The notes: generated from the letters alone by a model not told the origin. Numbered from the stretch's first letter, positions 46,672 through 54,716 are shown. The stretch is DNA of 56,895 nucleotides from an uncultured Alphaproteobacteria bacterium (GCA_902573735.1 CACGLH010000009.1:1-56895), one strand, 5' to 3'. Program-made: numbers and translations.

Positions 46672-46969
46672 GCCATATAAGTGATTTGCGATTGAGAGTA
46701 TGTAAATCAGCCTTGCCAGATATTATATCTTCACACAGTTTAATAGCTTTCAACGCTTGACTATTACTAAGATTCTTGAAGGCAGGACTTTTAAGATGAT
46801 CATACCAACATCCATTGAAAATATTATCAAGAACAATACGCTGAAAACAATGATCATATTTCACAGGCCATTGCAATTTCTTATCACTGGCCATCATAGG
46901 CAATACTTGCTTAGTCAGTTTTATATAGCGTTTTACAATATTGTTTATCTGACTTTCATTAGATTTCAT
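46652..46969 (-). CDS. Conserved small protein, unknown function
   Basis: A 105-residue protein with Asp-His-Cys-Phe-Gln-Arg-Ile-Val-Leu-Asp near the middle and the C-terminal Leu-Asn-Arg-Lys-Ser-Leu-Ile-Trp-Arg-Gly-Lys. I have the impression of similar motifs in rhodobacterial unknown proteins. All-helical, no signal. Confidence 0.7.
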   Translation of the reverse strand: MKSNESQINNIVKRYIKLTKQVLPMMASDKKLQWPVKYDHCFQRIVLDNIFNGCWYDHLKSPAFKNLSNSQALKAIKLCEDIISGKADLHTLNRKSLIWRGKKVS

Positions 46970-47123
46970 TTTTTACCCTTTTTAAAATAAGGATATTAAA
47001 ATATTACTTTGAATACGATTAAATATAGGACATTAACTTATTATTTAAATAGAAAAAAAATAGATATACTTGGAAATATAAATGATTTTTCTATCTAATG
47101 AGGTAGAATTAATAATCTAAATT

Positions 47124-47273
47124 TCAACCCTTGTTTATCCTATTCTCATAGTACTTAGCCATAGCACACAAAGTATCTACTGAATATTCTAAATTAATCT
47201 TACCTCTCTCCATCTTTGACCAGAGATCATAGAGATTATCTTTCAGTTTATCAAATTCATTCATCTTATCCAT
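47124..47273 (-). CDS. Small helical protein (49 aa)
   Basis: A short frame with AGGAAAG upstream of the ATG at 47273, charged and amphipathic (Phe-Asp-Lys-Leu-Lys-Asp-Asn-Leu-Tyr-Asp-Leu-Trp). It ends at TGA 47124. No family recognised; composition and ribosome-binding site support translation. Confidence 0.45.
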   Translation of the reverse strand: MDKMNEFDKLKDNLYDLWSKMERGKINLEYSVDTLCAMAKYYENRINKG

Positions 47274-47311
47274 TAATGCATCTTTCCTATATATTTATAA
47301 TGTGTGTGTCC

Positions 47312-47384
47312 TCAACCTTTGGAAAAAAAATCTAGAATTTTAAATAGATGAACGATCTAATAAAGTCGTAGAAACTTCCAAAGG
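47312..47384 (+). repeat. Hairpin repeat R3, copy 2 (no leader)
   Basis: Inverted arms AACCTTTGGAAA (47314) and CTTCCAAAGG (47375) enclose about 49 bases. The arms resemble those of the 14.4 kb copy, but the GGCATCTCTTGTGCA leader is missing. Confidence 0.5.
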
Positions 47385-47498
47385 CCTTTTTTAGGTGATT
47401 TTTTAAGGAGACTCTCCTTATTCTAGAATTAATATTTTATAAAATATGTAAAAATTTTATGAAATGAATGTGACAAATTTGTTGCCTAATAAATATTC

Positions 47499-47616
47499 TG
47501 GCATCTCTTGTGCAATATCATAAGTAACCTCTGAGAAGTCGAAGACACAACAAGCACAACTATATTATTCGTCAAGTAGCTTTTATACTCTTAGATATTC
47601 TCAGAGGATTTGAGGA
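47499..47616 (+). repeat. Hairpin repeat R3, copy 3
   Basis: Leader CTGGCATCTCTTGTGCAATA is followed by arms TAACCTCTGAGAA (47525) and TTCTCAGAGG (47598). The changes relative to copy 1 keep the pairing, so structure rather than sequence is conserved. Confidence 0.6.
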
Positions 47617-47769
47617 TACCCTTTTCCAATGCTAATACAAAAAGACAGTAATCATAAGATCAAGAGTAGAAGGGGGATAAATCAAGACCCTTTATCACAT
47701 ATATCCTTTCACATTTTTCTGTAATTTTTGGATTGCTAAATAATACTTTAATAGTTGAATTAGTTAACA

Positions 47770-48099
47770 TTATAAAATTGTGTCATAAAGTATTATTCCA
47801 CGATTTGAGAAGTCCTTAACAGAAATTTGTGCTTTTTGATCAAATTTCATTTCTGCTTCTCTAAATAATTTTTGACACGCAATAAATGCTTTTTCGTCTT
47901 TGTATTCCCACATGGTACCCAATCTAAAAACACCCTCTTTATTCCATATCTGACTAACAGTTTGTCTGATTGCGCCAGCTTTTTTAAATTTAGGAAGCAT
48001 TTCTTCTATTATTTTTTGCCATTCTTCAGCTCCAACTCTCATGTCACTTTTTGAGGCAAAATCTGACGTAATATAACTCATTAGTTTAGATTCACTCAT
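47770..48099 (-). CDS. Small orphan protein, family A copy 3
   Basis: A 109-residue paralog of the genes at 688 and 15026: Met-Ser-Tyr-Ile-Thr-Ser-Asp-Phe, Gln-Ile-Trp-Asn-Lys-Glu-Gly-Val-Phe-Arg-Leu-Gly, Tyr-Lys-Asp-Glu-Lys-Ala-Phe-Ile-Ala-Cys-Gln-Lys and Arg-Gly-Ile-Ile-Leu. AAAGGAT precedes the start. Closest to copy 1 in its central motif. Confidence 0.82.
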   Translation of the reverse strand: MSESKLMSYITSDFASKSDMRVGAEEWQKIIEEMLPKFKKAGAIRQTVSQIWNKEGVFRLGTMWEYKDEKAFIACQKLFREAEMKFDQKAQISVKDFSNRGIILYDTIL

Positions 48100-48220
48100 T
48101 GTTTATCCTTTATTTCTACTGATTTAGTAAATTTTTTTTTTTTGAATTACTTAATATTATTATTAAACAAGCAATCATAATAGAAATAAATAAAAAATGC
48201 TTAAAAAAGGAAGATAAATA

Positions 48221-48284
48221 GTGATGCTAGTGTACTATTATCTAAAGTATTTTGAAGCTGACCTATAGATAGTATACATATAAA
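48221..48284 (+). repeat. R2 repeat, copy 1
   Basis: GTGATGCTAGTGTACTATTA... GAAGCTGACCTATAGATAGT; the same 65-base unit occurs at 49302-49366 with a few differences. It lies upstream of an NTF2-like gene. Confidence 0.75.
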
Positions 48285-48415
48285 CATCTCACATTTTTTT
48301 GTATTTTTTTTTCTAAAGACATTTTACGTTACGTTTTTATAAACAGCGAAACAAATTTGAGTATATAAAGATATACACCCAAAGTTTTATAATTGACTAC
48401 TTAAAGGAGAATATA

Positions 48416-48748
48416 ATGAAAATTTATGATAGTTTGAAGAAGGCCTTTGAAGATAAAGATTTTGATGGATTGATGAAATTTTATCATTCAGATTATTCTT
48501 TTATAAGACACCAAACGAATACAACTATGAGTTTATCAGAGTGGTTTCCCATGATGAAAAGTATGCTAGAGAGCAACAAGTTTGAAATGATATCATGGAA
48601 ATGCATTTATGAAAATGATGATATTTTAGTAGATCATAATGTGTTGTCATTTCCAGATGGATCTAAAGAAGCAGTATTAGCTTGTCACATGAAAAAAGAT
48701 GGAAAAATAATTAGTACTGAAACAGGAGCAACACCTCTTAGTAATTAA
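48416..48748 (+). CDS. NTF2/SnoaL-like protein
   Basis: A 110-residue cone-shaped-fold candidate: an N-terminal Leu-x-x-Ala-Phe-Glu-Asp-Lys-Asp helix, Phe-Tyr-His-Ser-Asp-Tyr-Ser-Phe, and alternating strands including Asp-Ile-Leu-Val-Asp-His. The start has AAGGAG at good spacing. The related gene at 55898 has the same fold; substrate unknown. Confidence 0.75.
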   Translation: MKIYDSLKKAFEDKDFDGLMKFYHSDYSFIRHQTNTTMSLSEWFPMMKSMLESNKFEMISWKCIYENDDILVDHNVLSFPDGSKEAVLACHMKKDGKIISTETGATPLSN

Positions 48749-48812
48749 ATTTTGTTTTTTATATCATTTTTAGACAGTTTAAAAAAAACTTGATAATATC
48801 CAATGAATTATC

Positions 48813-48881
48813 CTCTGCATTGTATACTTGGTTATTCTTTCTTTATAGGGTGTTCAGAGGAGAGAAGTTGCAAAGGATGCA
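48813..48881 (+). repeat. R4 repeat, second copy
   Basis: CTCTGCATTGTATACTTGGT with TTTATAGGGTGTTCAGAGGA matches 37561-37632, where it also precedes a small orphan gene by less than 100 bases. Confidence 0.6.
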
Positions 48882-48965
48882 TTAAACATATATACGTGCA
48901 TATCTTCTGCATCTTACAGTATAGGGGGGAAGTATTTTGCAGGAGATGTTAAAAGGAATTAAAAA

Positions 48966-49289
48966 ATGAATAAAAAACATTATCTATGCACACATACTTG
49001 GATTGGAGAAAAAGAAAAATTGGAAAGTCTAGCAGCCACAGAAGGAATGACTGACAAAGATTTTTTTGACACTCTTTCTAGTGATAAGGCTGAATGTATT
49101 CAGCATTGGATGGGTCAAGATGACTTTTTCTTTTGCCATTGGTTTGCTGAAAGTGAAGAAGCGATCTTGAAGGCTTTAGATCAAACTGGAAGTAATGATA
49201 GAATAGTTACTGCAGCATATGAGACACCTAGATTTGTGTCAAAAAATGCATTAACTGGAAAGCCTGTTATTAACCCATTTTCAAACTAA
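48966..49289 (+). CDS. Small orphan protein, family D
   Basis: A 107-residue protein with His-Thr-Trp-Ile near the N-terminus and Cys-Ile-Gln-His-Trp-Met-Gly, Phe-Phe-Cys-His-Trp-Phe-Ala. The pattern hints at a small alpha/beta barrel with two histidines and two cysteines, possibly a metal site. AAAGGAATT lies upstream. No family assigned. Confidence 0.72.
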   Translation: MNKKHYLCTHTWIGEKEKLESLAATEGMTDKDFFDTLSSDKAECIQHWMGQDDFFFCHWFAESEEAILKALDQTGSNDRIVTAAYETPRFVSKNALTGKPVINPFSN

Positions 49290-49301
49290 TTATTAGAAGG
49301 T

Positions 49302-49366
49302 GGTGATGATAGCTAGTGCGCTATTTTCTAAAGAATACTGAAGCTGACCTATAGATAATATATATG
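49302..49366 (+). repeat. R2 repeat, copy 2
   Basis: Same unit as 48221-48284, now downstream of the family D gene. The two copies bracket the 48416-49289 gene pair. Confidence 0.75.
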
Positions 49367-49400
49367 ATCCTAGGGGGTATCTTTAGGGTAACTTTAGAAC

Positions 49401-49532
49401 CTATAATTCCATCCAAGTATCTGTTTTTACACGCTTATTACTAGTATTTATACCTTCTAGAAACCTATCTAGTTCTTCATCTAATATTTGTTCTCTTCTA
49501 TCTAGTATTTCTTGATCTGCATTAGCTGCCAT
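49401..49532 (-). CDS. Possible small acidic protein (43 aa)
   Basis: ATG at 49532 opens a charged helix with Gln-Glu-Ile-Leu-Asp-Arg-Arg-Glu-Gln-Ile and ends Thr-Trp-Met-Glu-Leu. No clear Shine-Dalgarno, so translation is uncertain. Confidence 0.3.
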   Translation of the reverse strand: MAANADQEILDRREQILDEELDRFLEGINTSNKRVKTDTWMEL

Positions 49533-49566
49533 TTGTTCATCGTAAACTCTTCAAAAACTTTAAAGG

Positions 49567-49882
49567 CTGAATAGGTGCTCTAAATGACTCTTAGATGACA
49601 CAGGAAAGTCATATCCAACCTTATTAAGGGTAATATTCCTTTGCTCAAACATACCTCTGTATGAGTCTTAAAATAGCCCTTATGAGATCCTAGATATCAC
49701 AAGCATAACTTAAAGAGAAAAGTCATAATGAATTAAATCTATCTTTTTCTTCAGTCTAATGAGTAAATTTTCATAATATAGGGGTAATTTTTGGGATTGA
49801 TGTATCATTCTAAAGAATCTACAAACATCAATCTCTCATCTCAGGAGAGTAATTGTGAGGGATTTCTTAGAGTGGAGGTAAT
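49567..49882. other. Spacer without confident gene
   Basis: No coding frame or known RNA. Some GACTCTTAGATG / GGAAAGTCATATCC stretches faintly recall the R1b tail. Confidence 0.4.
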
Positions 49883-49966
49883 ATGGCAATTAATTTAATT
49901 GATCCAGCATTAAAAGAAATTCATAAGGCTGAAATTAAAAGTTATTTTGAAACCTGGCTTTATTAG
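49883..49966 (+). pseudogene. Truncated relative of the 18451 family
   Basis: A 27-codon frame with GTGGAGGTAAT before its ATG ends in Glu-Ile-Lys-Ser-Tyr-Phe-Glu-Thr-Trp-Leu-Tyr-stop. This is similar to the start of the 139-residue protein at 18451. The good ribosome-binding site suggests recent truncation. Confidence 0.45.
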
Positions 49967-50071
49967 TCATTACATATATAAAACCAGACATATAACTTAT
50001 ACCCTATCTAAACTTTTTCATTAGAATAATATTACATGAAATATCTTATGTGTGAAGATTAGAGATATTTA

Positions 50072-50171
50072 CCTACCCCACCCAAAATTTGTGAGCAGTA
50101 GTACTTGCTAATAATAGGCTATGGTTTTTGGGGTACCCTCAAGGATATGTCTTGGGGGTGGGTATTGTGTT
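50072..50171 (+). repeat. R1 repeat, full copy
   Basis: CTACCCCACCCAAAATTTGT, GAGCAGTAGTACTTGCTAAT, AATAGGCTATGG, TTTTTGGGGTACCCTCAAGG and TGTCTTGGGGGTGGGT in order. It is the most complete copy and lies between a convergent gene pair. Confidence 0.88.
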
Positions 50172-50257
50172 TGTTCAATACCTTTATATCTCCTTTTCAA
50201 AAACTATATAGAAAGTCTTTAGGCTTTTTTAATATTGTCAGGATTAATAAAAAAAAA

Positions 50258-52111
50258 TTAATCAAAATAACTTATTTCTAATAATTCTTTAATCGTTTCT
50301 TTTCTTATTTTTTCGTCAATAATCTGGCTTTCTAGATATGTTTTAGTTAAGCCATTTTTGATGGACCTATCCAAATAACTCTTTGCTAAATCATTTTTAC
50401 CGTTTCTTTTTGCTAAAACAGCATATATTGCTAAAATCCTTGAATCTATATCAACTGAGTTTATTTTATCTCCAACAATATTATAAATTTCCTCTATTCT
50501 ATTTACTTGATATAAAATAGTTACTAACCCACCAGTAATAACCCAATTTGTATCATTAGGAACTATCATAATCGCCTTTTTTCTTGAAGATATTGCTTTT
50601 TCAAGTTTGTCGCACCTAAAATAAACCATTGCTCCAATTGTAAGTGTATCTATGGTGGAAGAAATTTTCTCAGCAGTATCTATATCCTTCACTGCAGATT
50701 TACAGTCTAAATCTAATAAAGTTAAACCTATCATTGCTCTGGCATTATAAGGGTCAGGACTATTTGGTAAAAGTTTTAAGCTCTTTTCAAGAGCTAGTTT
50801 AACTTTCATCTTATCATCTTCTATGTTTTGACTTAATTTAAGGCTTATTTTTTGCCAAAATTGCCATGCCTCCATTAGATAAATCATACCAATTCTATCA
50901 TTTGCATCCTCATAATTTCTGCTGATTTCATTTAATATTTTTTCAGCGTTATAATGACTCTGTTCTGAAAATTTTCGAAGTTCGTTTCTCCAATTTAGAA
51001 ATTTTGAAAATTCATCTAAAGAGTTAAAATTACTGGACCAATTGGAACCCTGTTTTTCTCCTACCCCTAGACCTATTTGTAATTCATCTAGTATTGTGTT
51101 GCTCATTTTATCTTGAACTGCAAAAATATTATCAAGATTAAAATCTTCCTTTTTAGATATAACTATCTCTGAACTGTCTATATCAGTTATTTCCAAATTT
51201 AGCCTAGCGTTTTGACCCATGACCTGCATAGATCCCCTAATGATGTAATTTACTCCATAATTATCTGCCAAAGATTGATCATTCATATTTTCTTTTTGTG
51301 CATGATAGCTAGTATCACTGGATAAAACTGTAATTGCACTATAACCATTTAGTGTTGAAATCATACTTTCAGTAACACCATTAGCAAAACCTACTTGATT
51401 TTCGGAAAGCCCAGTAGTTTTAATGGGTGAAACTAAAATAATTGGTTTTGAAGTTTTATTAACAACATCATTTTTATTTGTGAATTGGGATGTATAAAAA
51501 TAACTTATAATCCCAATAATGATGAAAGAAGCTACAAGAGCTAGAATTGTTTTATTTGATTTTTGGGTTTTAAGTTTTCTTTTTTGAGATGGATCAAGCA
51601 GAATATCATATGCATGAAATTCATTCTTTTTTACCTTTTGAATACCTAAGTCATTATATGTAAAGTCTGTCTTGCCTTTGATAAAATCATATACTGCCTT
51701 AGAGATTGTTATTCCATTAGTTTGAGCCAAAGCCTCTAATCGTGCTGCTATATTAACGCCATCACCTAACAAATTGTCTTTATCTTCGATAACATCGCCA
51801 GTATTGATACCTATTCTAAATTCTAAAGGTATAGTAGGATTACCTGAAGTATTTCTTTTCTTTATCTGCTCTTGAAAAGAAACAGCACATTCAACTGCTT
51901 CCACTGCACTTGGAAATTCAATTAAAAAAGAGTCTCCTCCTGTATTAAAAAGTCTTCCTTTATGATTTTTAAAGGTTTTTGTGAGTATTTGTTCACAAGC
52001 TTTTAAATTCTGTACAGTTTCTTTTTCATTAGTCTCCATATGTTTACTATAACCCACTACGTCAGTGGCTAGGATCACAGCAATCTTTCTATCAACACTA
52101 TCTGAAGACAT
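50258..52111 (-). CDS. Class III cyclase with TM and TolB/TPR-like C-terminal half
   Basis: A 617-residue protein. The cyclase domain is N-terminal (Asp17, Asp60; Asn56 in place of Lys). A transmembrane helix is near residues 188-208, then a Pro-Ile-Ile-Leu-Val-Ser-Pro-Ile block and Tyr-Ile-Ile-Arg-Gly-Ser-Met, and finally TPR-like repeats. Asn and Arg in Val-Asn-Ile-Ala-Ala-Arg are present. The C-terminal half is probably outside the membrane and may sense ligands. Intact paralog of the split gene at 40333. Substrate specificity uncertain because of the Asn. Confidence 0.88.
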   Translation of the reverse strand: MSSDSVDRKIAVILATDVVGYSKHMETNEKETVQNLKACEQILTKTFKNHKGRLFNTGGDSFLIEFPSAVEAVECAVSFQEQIKKRNTSGNPTIPLEFRIGINTGDVIEDKDNLLGDGVNIAARLEALAQTNGITISKAVYDFIKGKTDFTYNDLGIQKVKKNEFHAYDILLDPSQKRKLKTQKSNKTILALVASFIIIGIISYFYTSQFTNKNDVVNKTSKPIILVSPIKTTGLSENQVGFANGVTESMISTLNGYSAITVLSSDTSYHAQKENMNDQSLADNYGVNYIIRGSMQVMGQNARLNLEITDIDSSEIVISKKEDFNLDNIFAVQDKMSNTILDELQIGLGVGEKQGSNWSSNFNSLDEFSKFLNWRNELRKFSEQSHYNAEKILNEISRNYEDANDRIGMIYLMEAWQFWQKISLKLSQNIEDDKMKVKLALEKSLKLLPNSPDPYNARAMIGLTLLDLDCKSAVKDIDTAEKISSTIDTLTIGAMVYFRCDKLEKAISSRKKAIMIVPNDTNWVITGGLVTILYQVNRIEEIYNIVGDKINSVDIDSRILAIYAVLAKRNGKNDLAKSYLDRSIKNGLTKTYLESQIIDEKIRKETIKELLEISYFD

Positions 52112-52212
52112 TTATTTCACCTTAATAATTCAGAGAATCTCTATTTTTAAAGATGACTTATAACAAATAATTTGAAAAGGGTATTAATAAAAACTTTTTT
52201 TGTCATAATATT

Positions 52213-52305
52213 TAAGCAGTAGTACTTACTAATAATAGGCTATGGTTTTTGGGGTACGGATATGTCTTAGGGGTGGGTGACATCTATGACATGTGTTACA
52301 TCTTA
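52213..52305 (+). repeat. R1 repeat, copy
   Basis: AGCAGTAGTACTTACTAATA, TAGGCTATGG, TTTTTGGGGTACGGATATGT and AGGGGTGGGTGACATC. It lacks the CCTCAAGG part, so a small internal deletion occurred. The 9-mer tail (GACATCTAT, GACATGTGT, TACATCTTA) is clear. Confidence 0.85.
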
Positions 52306-52383
52306 ATAAGAAAAATCCAAATCGTTCCACTCTATTAATACTACTTCCTTATTAAATCTGATTTTTTTAAATATCATCCCTAT

Positions 52384-53019
52384 TTAATCCCTTTTTTCTT
52401 TTACCTCATATATTTTGGTACCATCTCGGGAAGAAATTGTTGGATTTACACCTAAATCAGTACCTTTCCAAATCGCCAATGCTAAGAGAAAACCATTAGT
52501 CATTTTTGTCCAATGTTTTTCATTTGATTTGTGGATCACAATATCACCAACACTAGCAATCTTTTTTCCATTACGCTCAGACCAAAATAATGCGGAACCA
52601 GCAAGAGGTACATACGCCTCCTCGGCCTCATGCCAATGCATTTGATAATCCAAATTTTCTCCCCAAAAGCCTATCATTATTCTGGTGCTGTTAATAAAAA
52701 ATGGGCCATTTGGACCAATTAAATCAAACCATCCATACCTTTTTATAAAATCAGGGCCAACTTCATTTTCAGAATAAGTCGTATTCCATTTCAATTCATA
52801 ATTTGCTCTAATTATGCAATCTAAAATGTTCTTAGTCTTTGGAAATTTCGGCGCACTAATTTTATTCACAAGTTTTTGGACAGGCTGCTTTTGAGGCAGC
52901 ATTGATTTATATCTCAAATTCTTGGAAATTCTGCCACAAAATCCCAATATATCATCTCTTGAGTTACAAAACTCTACAACATTATCTTTCAAACTAGTAA
53001 GATTTTTTGATACTTCCAA
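52384..53019 (-). CDS. dddQ: DMSP lyase, DddQ-like cupin
   Basis: A 211-residue protein whose cupin core has His128, His130, Glu134, Tyr136 (Met-His-Trp-His-Glu-Ala-Glu-Glu-Ala-Tyr) and His169. The spacing His-x3-Glu-x-Tyr ... His matches the metal and catalytic set of DddQ as I remember it. Val-Pro-Leu-Ala-Gly-Ser-Ala-x-Phe-Trp follows. It would cleave dimethylsulfoniopropionate to DMS and acrylate. No acrylate-degrading gene is adjacent; R1 repeats lie on both sides. Confidence 0.82.
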   Translation of the reverse strand: MEVSKNLTSLKDNVVEFCNSRDDILGFCGRISKNLRYKSMLPQKQPVQKLVNKISAPKFPKTKNILDCIIRANYELKWNTTYSENEVGPDFIKRYGWFDLIGPNGPFFINSTRIMIGFWGENLDYQMHWHEAEEAYVPLAGSALFWSERNGKKIASVGDIVIHKSNEKHWTKMTNGFLLALAIWKGTDLGVNPTISSRDGTKIYEVKEKRD

Positions 53020-53106
53020 TATAAACCTTTGAATTTTATTCTAGTTTCTGCCACAAGAAATTATATTACATGAAATTTCATATCTGAAAAGACACGAAGA
53101 ACGCTC

Positions 53107-53226
53107 CCTACCCAAACCAAAATGTGTGGACAGTAATAACTACTAAAATAGGCTATGGTTTTTGGTTTACCTACCCTCAAGGATATGTCCTAGGGGTAGA
53201 TGTCATAAGTGTCATAACTGTCATAT
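53107..53226 (+). repeat. R1 repeat, copy
   Basis: CCCAAACCAAAATGTGTGGA, CTACTAAAATAGGCTATGG, ACCCTCAAGGATATGTCCTA and a 9-bp tail (GTCATAAGT, GTCATAACT, GTCATATTG). The tail keeps the period but not the sequence of other copies. The rest of 53.02-53.55 kb holds no gene. Confidence 0.85.
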
Positions 53227-53549
53227 TGGAAATGAAAAGTTAAAAAAGTACACCCTAAAGTCCACCTTGTATCTCTTCAAGAGTATCAACCATCTTCTGG
53301 TCATTCTTATCAAAGAAGTGCGCATAATAGGACATGTTCTGAAACAAATTTGTATTATAAATATCTTGAAAAGAACTTAAAATTATTGTAGTTATCATTT
53401 CGTTGCAGGGGGGAACAACATGCAGAACCTAGACTCGAGTAGTCACTGCAACACCAACTTTTTTAAAAGAAATTATTTTTTAATTGCCATAAATTAGCAA
53501 AGTAATATTATTTTCGTAACTTTGTTATTATTAAGAGACCTAATTTAAT

Positions 53550-53891
53550 TTGTTGAAAAGTATATTTCCATATTTAGTATTAATACTAGCAGTAATATGT
53601 GGAACTGCATCTAATTCTTTTGCAAATAGTGCAAACGGTTTTACTAAACTAATTCCTTCAATCTACAGTATTATAACTATCATATTATGTATGTACCTAT
53701 TGTCTCAAGTAATGAAATTCCTGCCAGTAGGTATTACTTATGCTACGTTTGCTGGGTTATGTATTATTGGAACTTCTTTTGTTGGAATAATAAAGTTTAG
53801 TCAAATACCTAGCGTTTCAACAATAATAGGTTTGATGCTTATAGTATCAGGTGTTTTAATAGTAAATTTATTAGGTAATGACCAAATTTAA
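53550..53891 (+). CDS. SMR-family small membrane protein lacking the essential glutamate
   Basis: A 113-residue, four-helix protein aligning with EmrE along its length (Gly-Phe-Thr-Lys-Leu-x-Pro-Ser, Leu-Pro-Val-Gly-Ile-Thr-Tyr-Ala, Ile-Ile-Gly-Leu-Met-Leu-Ile-Val-Ser-Gly-Val-Leu). It starts TTG-TTG. The membrane Glu14 of EmrE is replaced by Val (Leu-Ala-Val-Ile-Cys-Gly-Thr), and the Trp63 region reads Thr-Phe-Ala-Gly. It may not be a proton-coupled drug exporter. Confidence 0.82.
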   Translation: MLKSIFPYLVLILAVICGTASNSFANSANGFTKLIPSIYSIITIILCMYLLSQVMKFLPVGITYATFAGLCIIGTSFVGIIKFSQIPSVSTIIGLMLIVSGVLIVNLLGNDQI

Positions 53892-53921
53892 ATAAATAAA
53901 TGGTCTTTGGAATAGTAACTC

Positions 53922-54033
53922 CAAAACCAAAACAAATGAGCAGTAGTACTTTCTAACAATAGGCTATGGTTTTTGCTGTGCCCTCAAGGTTATGTCTGGG
54001 GGTGGGTGACATGTATGACATGTGTGACATCTT
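53922..54033 (+). repeat. R1 repeat, copy
   Basis: GAGCAGTAGTACTTTCTAAC, AATAGGCTATGG, TTTTTGCTGTGCCCTCAAGG and GGGGGTGGGTGACATGTATG, with the 9-mer tail. It lies between convergent genes. Confidence 0.85.
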
Positions 54034-54085
54034 TTGATGAAATTTAATATCTTAAAAGATTATCTCTTCTTAAAAGTACAGTTTT

Positions 54086-54361
54086 TTAATCACTACAAAG
54101 AGTAATTACATTAGCTTCTGGGCTAGGATCACCACCAGCTTCAGCAATTAATTCAGCTTCATTTTCCATGTGTTGTTGTAATACATCCATGCTAGGGGTA
54201 TACATAACTACGTGTATCGTATTAGAATCTTCTAATTCATGTCCTCTGTAAATTGTTTTAATTCCATATTTTGTATCTCTAAGTTCTTCAGCTTGGTCAT
54301 ATACATTAACCCAATGTTCATATCCTTTTGTTATTTTCCCCTTGATTACTAAAGTAGGCAT
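54086..54361 (-). CDS. Small orphan protein, family C copy 3 (DUF3764-like)
   Basis: A 91-residue paralog of the genes at 37661 and 37999: Ile-Thr-Lys-Gly-Tyr-Glu-His-Trp, Tyr-Gly-Ile-Lys-x-Ile-Tyr-Arg-Gly-His, Glu-Ala-Gly-Gly-Asp-Pro-Ser. GGAGGATTTTC precedes the ATG. Of the three copies this one looks most like the marine DUF3764 type as I remember it. Confidence 0.82.
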   Translation of the reverse strand: MPTLVIKGKITKGYEHWVNVYDQAEELRDTKYGIKTIYRGHELEDSNTIHVVMYTPSMDVLQQHMENEAELIAEAGGDPSPEANVITLCSD

Positions 54362-54471
54362 ATTGAAAATCCTCCACAGATAATTGTTTTAAGAATTAAT
54401 TCTCATTTTAATATTATTTTAAAAAAAGTTTAACACAAAAAATGAATTACCGAACGTAATCCTTTATATCT

Positions 54472-54566
54472 ATCCCAAACCAAAATGTGTGTGCAGTAGC
54501 ACTTGCTAATATTAGGCTATTGTTTTTGGGTACCTACCCCCAAGGATTTATCTTAGAGGTAGGTGT
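54472..54566 (+). repeat. R1 repeat, copy
   Basis: CCCAAACCAAAATGTGTGTG, CAGTAGCACTTGCTAATATT, AGGCTATTG, TTTTTGGGTACCTACCCCCA and AGGTAGGTGTTG. The rest of the 54.36-54.72 kb spacer is AT-rich with no gene. Confidence 0.85.
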
Positions 54567-54716
54567 TGTATTAGTTATGTTCAAACCAAAAAAATTTAAT
54601 TTTAATTTAAACTTTTCATCCTATTTTTATAATTAAGAAGAGAGGCAAGAATGGCTGTTAGTAAATTAACTATTATACCATTTATACTATCTATAATTAT
54701 AACATTGTGAAAGTTA

